Below are positions 57,054 to 64,000 of a stretch of 64,000 nt of DNA, one piece after another. This DNA is from Coccinella septempunctata (taxonomy: Eukaryota; Arthropoda; Insecta; Coleoptera; Coccinellidae). The DNA lies in assembly GCF_907165205.1 (NCBI RefSeq), contig NC_058189.1:39706270-39770269 (forward strand), given 5' to 3'. Numbering within the stretch: position 1 is the stretch's first letter; each line of letters starts with the position of its first letter. The position numbers and the translations under genes were made by a program. Below the pieces are notes generated by a model, which made no database searches, had not been told where the DNA came from, and saw only the letters and a list, made by a program, of their open reading frames with translations.

Positions 57054-59915
57054 ATGATCAATCAGGGTATTTCTATTCTGTACCAAAATGTGCGCGGTTT
57101 GAAATCCAAACTAGCCAATATTTACAAAAATTCCCTTAACTGTGATAATGATGTTATTTGTCTAACTGAAACGTGGCTCAACGGTGCGATAGCTGATAGT
57201 GAAGTTTTTTGCGATGCCTTTGAGGTATTTCGTCGCGATCGTGATGAGAGTAGCTCGACCAAGCGTGACGGAGGAGGAGTTTTGATCGCGGTTAATAAAC
57301 ATTTGTGTGCCATTCCGAGGTCCGAATGGATATCTGATGCTGAGGATCTATGGCTTACTGTGACAAGCAACTCATCCAGGTTCCATCTATGCTGTGTGTA
57401 TCTCCCACCAGGTGACTTTTTGAGCTTACAAAATTTCTGTTCTAAATTGGAGGACATAATCAATGACCATCCAAATGATTCATTTGTAATTTGTGGTGAT
57501 TTCAATCTGCCTTCTATTGAATGGCAATATGATAATGTGAATAGTAATTGTATCCCTCTTAATTTTACCGATGTTCATACAAATCATTTCGTAGATACTA
57601 TGTCATATTGTGGCCTCTCACAGTTCAATCACTATCAAAATTGTTCTCATAATACATTAGATTTAGTTCTGAACAATGATTTTTCTGTTAGAGGATTGAA
57701 AATTTCTAAAGAACCTTTGGTGAATGAGGACAAGTTTCATAATACTTTAGAATTTGATTATGTTGGGCGGAAAGTGTTCAGTTTCCAAAAGGAAAGGCTA
57801 GCTAAGAAAAAATTTAATTATTCGAAAGCCGACTACGAGCTTATTTCCAACAAATTGGATGAGGTTGAGTGGGACGAGAGGTTTGGGGGTCTGAATACTG
57901 AGCAATGTGTTGATGTATTTTATAGAAAGGTTTTTGAATTGATCGAGATGTATGTACCTAAATCATCCTTTAACTCATCGAATTCACCTAGTTGGCTGAG
58001 TTACTCAACTTTTAAAGTAATAAAAGAGAAAAGGAGGATTCATAGAAAGTGGAAACGATTCAAAAACATCCTAGACTACCAAGAGTTCAAAGTATTGAGG
58101 AGTCGTTCAAAATTTCTAATTGAATCTGACTACAAAAAATATTTGGACTCTGTTGAGTCTTCGATAGGTTCCAATCCGAAACTGTTGTGGCAGTTTGCCA
58201 AAAATAAAAAAGGGGCTAAAGTTTCCATCACGGCAATAAAAGAAAAGAAAACGAACAGGGTCATTACAGATCATCAGGACATTGCAGAGGAGTTTTCTGA
58301 CCACTTCGCTTCTGTCTTCAATCCGTCGAGTCTGATCAATCCTTCGTGCTTTGTTCACGAATACCAGTACGTTGAATCATTTTCTATACCGCCTCAAATC
58401 ATTCTGAAGAAAATAAAAGATCTGCCAAATAAACCTCCTGGGCCAGATAATTTGCCCACATGTTTGCTCAAGAATTGCGCCTCTTCTTTTGTTACTCCTC
58501 TTCACAAGTTGTTCAACAAATCTTTAAGGGAAGGTTGCTTTCCCACAATCTGGAAGACTGCCTTAATTGTGCCAATTCATAAATCTGGAAATAAACAACT
58601 TTTGGAGAACTATAGGCCTATATCAAAATTGTGCATCATCGCTAAAATTTTTGAGTCAATCATATATGACTTTTTATATAGTGAGGTTAAGAACATCATC
58701 AACGTTGAGCAGCATGGTTTTATGAGGGGTAGGTCTGTCGAAACCAACTTGTTTTTGTATACTAATTTTCTTCTCGAGCAGATAAACGCAGGTCTTCAGG
58801 TAGATACGGTCTATGCTGATTTCAGCAAGGCCTTTGACAAAATCGATCACACCATTTTAATTCGGAGGCTTGATGAGGTCGGCGTACACGGTACTTTGCT
58901 GAGGTGGATTACTTCCTATATCAATGATAGACGCCAATCAGTTGTTATTGGTGATTATTGCTCTTCCTATAAAAATCTCACTTCTGGTGTACCACAGGGG
59001 TCTCATTTGGGACCCCTTCTCTTCAATATATACGTCAACAATATTGTAGACTGCTTCAGATTCACAAAGTTTCTGATGTACGCTGATGATCTGAAAATTT
59101 TCTGTGCCATTTCTAGCTTATCAGATTCTGTCAAGCTTCAAGAGGACTTGGATAGACTCTTCAAATATTGCCAAGAACACTCGCTCTTTCTCAACTTCAG
59201 TAAGTGTCGTTATATAACATTTTCTCGCAATAAAAACATTATTAAGACCCAATATAAAATAAACAATAATGCCTTGAGTGCAGTCTCTGTAATTAAGGAT
59301 TTGGGTATATTCTATGATTCCAAACTCATTTTTGATCATCATATTAATTATGTATCCAAAAAGGCTCATAGAATGCTAGGTTTTATAATCAGAATATGTA
59401 AAAATTTTCATCAATGTAACTCTATAAGAGCTCTCTATGTAGCATATGTGCAAAGTGTCTTAACATTTGGTTCGGTCATCTGGAACCCATATTATAATAT
59501 TTACATAAATAGGTTAGAAAATGTTCAAAATAAATTAATTAGGCACATAAATAAAAAATTTCATCATAATACTGTAAACAACAGGGGACAAATCATGAAG
59601 AAATTGAAATTGTTGAACCTTGCTGATCAGCGAATGATGAGGGATGTAAAGTTTGTTTACAAGATCATAAAAAATATTTCAGACTGTTGTGAACTTGTCA
59701 GTGTGATCTCCTTTAATGTGCCATCTTATAACACACGGAATAAGTTTGTATTTCATATACCCCAAAGTTTCACCAATTATCACCTGAATTCACCTTTGGT
59801 TAGATGCCTCAGGTCATATAACTCGTTGTCGGCCCTTGCATCTGTGGATGCTTTTTCACTATCACCAGAGAGTTTTTCGACTGGATTGAAACGATTTTTT
59901 ATTAATCATAGTTAG
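57054..59915 (+). CDS. LINE endonuclease-reverse transcriptase, intact 953-codon ORF
   Basis: An uninterrupted ORF2-type protein that would nick target DNA and copy the LINE RNA there. Endonuclease: ISILYQNVRGLKSK (6-19), catalytic Glu in CLTETWLNG (36-44), VICGDFNLPS (145-154), TLDLVLNN (201-208) and a last His near 229 in DKFHN. RT: KTALIVPIHKSGN (501-513), ENYRPISKL (518-526), VYADFSKAFDKIDH (586-599), SGVPQGSHLGPLLFNIY (644-660) and MYADD with the catalytic Asp pair at 678-679. The thumb and a long C-terminal domain run to 953. It fits the Jockey/CR1 superfamily; the exact clade is unsure. No ORF1 lies upstream, so the copy is 5'-truncated. The ATG may come from the target element. It is the best-preserved LINE ORF here. 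Confidence 0.93.
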   Translation: MINQGISILYQNVRGLKSKLANIYKNSLNCDNDVICLTETWLNGAIADSEVFCDAFEVFRRDRDESSSTKRDGGGVLIAVNKHLCAIPRSEWISDAEDLWLTVTSNSSRFHLCCVYLPPGDFLSLQNFCSKLEDIINDHPNDSFVICGDFNLPSIEWQYDNVNSNCIPLNFTDVHTNHFVDTMSYCGLSQFNHYQNCSHNTLDLVLNNDFSVRGLKISKEPLVNEDKFHNTLEFDYVGRKVFSFQKERLAKKKFNYSKADYELISNKLDEVEWDERFGGLNTEQCVDVFYRKVFELIEMYVPKSSFNSSNSPSWLSYSTFKVIKEKRRIHRKWKRFKNILDYQEFKVLRSRSKFLIESDYKKYLDSVESSIGSNPKLLWQFAKNKKGAKVSITAIKEKKTNRVITDHQDIAEEFSDHFASVFNPSSLINPSCFVHEYQYVESFSIPPQIILKKIKDLPNKPPGPDNLPTCLLKNCASSFVTPLHKLFNKSLREGCFPTIWKTALIVPIHKSGNKQLLENYRPISKLCIIAKIFESIIYDFLYSEVKNIINVEQHGFMRGRSVETNLFLYTNFLLEQINAGLQVDTVYADFSKAFDKIDHTILIRRLDEVGVHGTLLRWITSYINDRRQSVVIGDYCSSYKNLTSGVPQGSHLGPLLFNIYVNNIVDCFRFTKFLMYADDLKIFCAISSLSDSVKLQEDLDRLFKYCQEHSLFLNFSKCRYITFSRNKNIIKTQYKINNNALSAVSVIKDLGIFYDSKLIFDHHINYVSKKAHRMLGFIIRICKNFHQCNSIRALYVAYVQSVLTFGSVIWNPYYNIYINRLENVQNKLIRHINKKFHHNTVNNRGQIMKKLKLLNLADQRMMRDVKFVYKIIKNISDCCELVSVISFNVPSYNTRNKFVFHIPQSFTNYHLNSPLVRCLRSYNSLSALASVDAFSLSPESFSTGLKRFFINHS

Positions 59916-60118
59916 GCTATGTAATGATGACTGTTTTTTTTGTTTGTGCATCCATTTATATTGTAGAAAAATTTTTATGTTTAATTTTCTCTTTTGCATC
60001 GTAATAACCTAAACTGTAATTATTAGTGAGTGCATATAATTGGGTTCGTCCTGTTTTGTACTCCTTTGAATAAATAAATAAATAAATAAATAAATAAACA
60101 GGTGGCGCAACCCAAAAA
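57065..60118 (+). mobile_element. 5'-truncated LINE inserted in the mariner-like element
   Basis: Comparison with copy 1 places the left junction near AAAACATGATCAATCA (57050-57064) and the right junction near ATCAATTCATTTTGAGAC (60117-60134). ATCAAT occurs on both sides, a possible short target duplication. The 3' UTR ends in an (AAAT)n tail at 60068-60100. About 18 bp after the tail are unexplained. Confidence 0.7.
60068..60100 (+). repeat. AAAT microsatellite, LINE 3' tail
   Basis: GAATAAATAAATAAATAAAT and onward directly follows the LINE 3' UTR. It acts as the element's tail in place of poly(A). Confidence 0.9.
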
Positions 60119-60385
60119 TCAATTCATTTTGAGACAATAATAATGCAGATAACAAAAAAGTTTAAATTATGATTAAAAAACTACATACACGTTGTTTTTA
60201 TGAGTTTGAAGTTAAGTAAAGCCTCACTGAGCCCGGTCCTGATTTTTCTCGAATTTAAATGCTCTGTTTCAATGAAATTAACAACTCAAGGCTAAATATA
60301 AATTTTCAGTCGACATGATAGAGAATTTCAGGACTTATAGCCGAACGGAAATTCGAGAAATTTCAAAAAACACTGAAGAAACCTA

Positions 60386-60948
60386 TATATAGGGTGCCCC
60401 AAAACTATTGAAACAAACGTCACACCACGATAGAGTAGATCAAATACTATCGAATGACACCAACATTAGTTGAGCGAAAATGTACGGTTTCTGAGAAAAC
60501 CTAACCTAAAGTTGCCGATTTTCGAACTATTTTTTCAATCACAAGGCAAATTTGTGATTGAGGATAGCGTTTTTCTTCCATATTATCACCCCTGTTTAAT
60601 CTGAGTATTGAAAATCATGTAGAAAAAACAATTGTTTCAATTAACATCAACTTAGGTCGAGACTTAGGTTATGGTTATCGATTAACTACTTAAAATAATT
60701 TCAATTAGGGGAGATAAAACAATAATCTTAGTTCAATATAATTTACAATCGATATCCTTCTTCACAAACTGGCCCTGTTATTAAGAAAAATAGTTCGAAA
60801 ATCGGGAACTTTAGGTGTTTTAATAAAATTCTGATTATTTTGGAAACGGTACGTTTTCGTTGAACTAATGTTGGTGTCATTCGATAATATTTGGTTTACT
60901 CTATCGTGGTGTGACGTTTGATTCACTAGTTTTGGGACACCCTGTATA
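60386..60948. mobile_element. 0.56 kb mariner-like MITE
   Basis: The left end ATAGGGTGCCCCAAAACTAT is mirrored by GTTTTGGGACACCCTGTAT. Pairing continues for about 100 bp (ACGTCACACCACGATAGAGT; AATGACACCAACATTAGTTG against their inverses). It sits in the right long TIR of copy 2. TA target use and the GGGTGYCCC end fit a Tc1/mariner MITE. No coding frame. Confidence 0.85.
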
Positions 60949-61029
60949 TGGGGTGATTTTGAACTCCGCGCAATGCCCTCAATTCACGGTTTTCATTTGT
61001 CTGTTTACTCGTGAAACACCCTGTATACT

Positions 61030-63440
61030 CCTTGTACTCTGAAAATTTTGAAACAAATGCCTCACCCTCATATGAAAATTCAAATTCTTCTTGTTGTGAG
61101 AAACGTTCATCCAGAGACTCTGGTTCATCCCCCCGACCCTGGTTACATTGCCCGTTGAAAATGAAATCGGCATCTGTTTACTGCAAAACACGTGTTAATG
61201 CTGATACGAAGGGTTCAAACTTCTCTACCTGATTCGAGCTTTTTAGGAACGAATTGCTCAAGATGAGTTCGAGTAACATTTCGTTTTGCGTGTTATATTG
61301 GATAAAATTGAATTTATGCCATGGACGATTCGAGAATTAATGATGTCCAGAATGCTCTAGAATGATGAAAATTTTCAGATTTCATTGAAACTCTTGCGAA
61401 AACTGTCTCGTATATTGTCAAGTTTAGATTTTAATTCATTCAGAACTTTGAAGTTCGACAAATAATGATGTAAATAATTCAATATTATATTTGCCTCAAG
61501 ACTCGAAACTTTTCGAGAAACGATTTATTTAATTATTTGATGACGAATAAATCAATTATGTGTGTTGATATTATATTTTCATTCATTGAAGAATATTTAG
61601 AATAATGAAGTTCAACAAATGATACGAACAATATACTTATTCAATTAACCTCATGATCCGAAACATTTCAGAATTTATTTCGTGTTTAGATAATCCGCTG
61701 CATATCGTTGTTCACAATACGACTGTCAATTTAGGACCAATTATAGAACGATTTAATTAATAGATCAATAGCTTTCGAAAATGTTGGTCAGTCTATGACT
61801 GACAACTCATTTTGTCAAATGACGAATTTCAGTATCAGACTGCTATATTAGTATGATGAGAGTTCAAAAAAATTTGTATGGACTACAGAATTCAGATGGT
61901 TGATATTCCGTGTCGCTAACAGTCAATCACATTTCCTTCAGCGTAGTTGTTGTTTTGAAGAAAAAGTAGTAGATTCTCGCAAAATCCGAAACTCTACATG
62001 TATAGCAGTTGTTCAGTTCGGGATTAAAGTTTGTCCTAGATTGATTTTGACATTTCAGTTCAGTTCTGTCAGATCAATCTTGGATCATCTTAAATCTCGG
62101 CCTAATCCTGAAGTGATCAACCGGGCCTTATAGTAATAGCAACGTAGCATTCATTAAGTCGGTATATTATTGGAATAATACTAATTTTTTATAGTGGAGA
62201 ATAGTGGATTCTCCTCGGTAGTTATTCACGAAATTCATTTTATTATGTTTTTTTAAGGTGAATCGGCCCGAAATCTTGGATCCCCCCGACCTGCTAGTTT
62301 CGTATACTTCTATGACAATAGCATAAAAACTCAAATTTCAACATTTTCACAGAAATTTTTGAATTTAAGGGAGAGACACATTGAAAAAATCGATAGCAAT
62401 TTACCGCCTAAACTACGAGCTTGCCGAAGTTGAAACTGGTAACAATCTACTCAGTGCTTCTGTAAAAAAAATTAAAACCTGTAAACTCGTCATCGCCTTC
62501 CAAAGGCTGTATTTTGGAAGGGCTGTCGATTTGGAAAAAAATTTATAGGAACTACCCCCGCTTATTTTCATTAAGGAATCATCTACCTTAGTTCTTCGCA
62601 TTTGTTCACAGATATCCTGTATATAGCTATATTTTATCTATGTACCTACTTATTTTGGATAGTAGAAGTTTAGTTTCGAAGACCAAAACAAAAATGTCAA
62701 TTGCACCTGATTTGTTGATTATAAGAATCATTTATTTTGAATAATAAAACAGCATGCGAAAATACTTAAATTAACTTTTGTCTTTCTCCTTTCATCATGC
62801 CTCCATCATAGTGTCAGCTGTTCATCATAGCTTTTGGGAATTTACCAACCAATCATCTGTATATCAATCATATGTATCCGAGTATGTATTTATATTATTA
62901 ACTTCATTTTGTAGATTCATCATGTCTTGACAAAAACATGGTTGCAATTTCAAAATATGTTGACTCGAGGCCTTCTAAAGACTTCAATTTTGTTTAATTT
63001 TTCCCTTACATCCTTTATGATCTATCGAAAAATGAAATCTGTTTTGAATAATTCTTCATAAAATCTCACTTGTTTCGATATAATTGGTAATTTTCTTTAT
63101 GATACATCACTAAAAAATTCAAACCAGAGAGATGGTACAAGTTCTTTAAATTTTCGGGAAAATCTAATATTTAAACATAATCTATAATAAAATAGATGCT
63201 TCTGAGCAAAGGATTCCTCAAAATCATTGAGCAATCCGATTCAAAGAAAATATACAGAGCGTTCGATCTGGAATAACACATCAATGACCAACATTGGGTT
63301 CAGCCGACGTTAATTTCTTTTATATTGTAAAATTTATCGCATTTTTTCTCTCGATTCTGAAATAATTTGAATTAATCTGAAAATGTTCGGAATCGCTTAT
63401 TCTCATTGAATATTCATCACTATCTATTACGGTAGTGTCG
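61030..63440. other. No gene recognised
   Basis: AT-rich DNA without TIRs, long frames or retroelement motifs that I can identify. The frames at 61900-62133 and 62413-62601 have no recognisable features. Confidence 0.5.
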
Positions 63441-63482
63441 ATCCTAGCAGGTATGCAGCGCTTGTCCGGCACGCGGTCGCCC

Positions 63483-63529
63483 AAATAAAAGGGATGGCCT
63501 CAGACAGCCACCTTCATTTGTCAGTCAGT
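63483..63529 (+). promoter_or_regulatory. Weak candidate core promoter
   Basis: AAATAAAAGG (63483-63492) and a doubled TCAGT initiator-like word (63521-63529) lie in an unusually GC-rich patch that starts near 63450. The spacing is about 38 bp, longer than the usual 30-32. Confidence 0.3.
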
Positions 63530-63576
63530 GTCAATTATTGAGTATTACTTTCTAACTCCAATTATCCAAATTTTGA

Positions 63577-63702
63577 ATGAGACGACGAAAAATATTAAAT
63601 GAAACTGAATTTTTCAATCTTGTCAAATCGAATATTCCTTGTTCCCTTTCACCGAAAAAAAGAAAAACAAAAGAATGCTTGCTTCAGAAGAACGTGATGT
63701 AA
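63577..63702 (+). CDS. Possible first coding exon, basic N-terminus
   Basis: The ATG at 63577 opens 41 codons: MRRRKILNETEFFNLVK, then a nuclear-localisation-like SPKKRKTKE, then a TAA at 63700-63702. Just before the stop, GAT/GTAAAG at 63698 could be a splice donor, so this may be the first coding exon of a gene whose rest lies beyond. No family recognised and the promoter upstream is weak, so it may be chance. Confidence 0.25.
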   Translation: MRRRKILNETEFFNLVKSNIPCSLSPKKRKTKECLLQKNVM

Positions 63703-63989
63703 AGATCGAACAAACCACCATCTGAGAGCAATTATCGTTATCGATAGGGACTCGAGATAGGAATGTCTAGGGTTTGTAAAAATTACCAGATTTTGAAATA
63801 GAATCGCGTGGTCGTAAAAACAAAAACGGCTAGGGTTCAATTATGATGCTTCCTACAGTTACTGCATGCGTGTACTTAAAAATGTAAATTGCATTTTCAT
63901 TGTGTAGATTAGATAACATAAAAATCTGTAGAGAAGATGTCGGAGGGCAGGGACATCATCATCCAAATGGGAGATTATAGATTCTCATT

Positions 63990-64000
63990 TACAGGGTGTT
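63990..64000 (+). mobile_element. Mariner-type terminus at window edge
   Basis: TACAGGGTGTT reaches the last base and matches the CAGGGTG-type ends seen elsewhere. It is probably the left end of another element. Confidence 0.4.

Larger units (their letters stand above)
55761..61024 (+). mobile_element. Long-TIR mariner-like element, copy 2, with two insertions
   Basis: The left end ACAGGGTGTTTCACAAGTAA is the inverse of the right end at 61004-61024. Long TIRs extend about 300 bp inward (55761-56080; 60200-61024 minus an insert) and match those of copy 1 at 8617-9836. A LINE (about 57065-60118) and a MITE (about 60386-60948) lie inside. Without them the element is about 1.65 kb, close to an autonomous mariner. 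Confidence 0.85.

Overview
This window looks like intergenic, transposon-rich DNA from an insect; a beetle is plausible but cannot be shown from sequence alone. It is strongly AT-rich and has long TA, AAAT and ATTTG-type microsatellites. It has no bacterial gene arrangement and no long host gene. Its recognisable coding DNA is almost all transposon-derived: a Penelope-like element with a GIY-YIG nuclease, RTE-, Jockey- and CR1/L2-type LINEs, Tc1, mariner and pogo/Tigger DNA transposons, PIF/Harbinger-like and mariner-like MITEs, and a tRNA-derived SINE.

Layout. 1-1860: Penelope-like element cut by the window edge. 1864-3318: a 1.24 kb terminal-inverted-repeat (TIR) element inside a TA microsatellite. 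3545-5062: a LINE 3' end and a mariner transposase tail. 6242-6688: a 66-codon membrane-type small ORF split by a 243 bp MITE with a TTA target duplication. 8617-9836: long-TIR mariner-like element. 12628-15535: long-TIR element with another TIR element nested inside. 16324-18700: a second TTA MITE and a broken mariner. 20759-22485: a DDE transposase pseudogene, minus strand. 23769-28735: a palindrome with 1.54 kb arms, whose left arm holds a Tc1 element, which holds an AGCACA-TIR element, which holds a SINE. 29634-31780: a TIR element with an almost complete Tc1 inside.

32552-32609: a 42 bp palindrome between 8 bp repeats. 34330-46195: an RTE-type LINE (minus) split by a full-length plus-strand LINE, itself split by a 4.7 kb Jockey-type LINE (minus) with an 11 bp target duplication. 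47160-47640: a GC-rich palindrome island. 49536-50329: a foldback element. 50745-51043: a pogo/Tigger C-terminus. 53348-53704: a candidate host micropeptide gene with TATA box, initiator and a 68 bp intron. 55761-61024: a second copy of the long-TIR mariner-like element, carrying a LINE with an intact 953-codon EN-RT ORF and a 0.56 kb MITE. 61030-64000: mostly featureless, with a possible first coding exon near 63577.

The window reads as a record of successive insertions whose order can be worked out, plus a few short sequences that may be real host genes. The two best are the MITE-split small ORF at 6242 and the spliced small ORF at 53512. Conclusions come from reading the sequence and recalling protein families; no searches were run.
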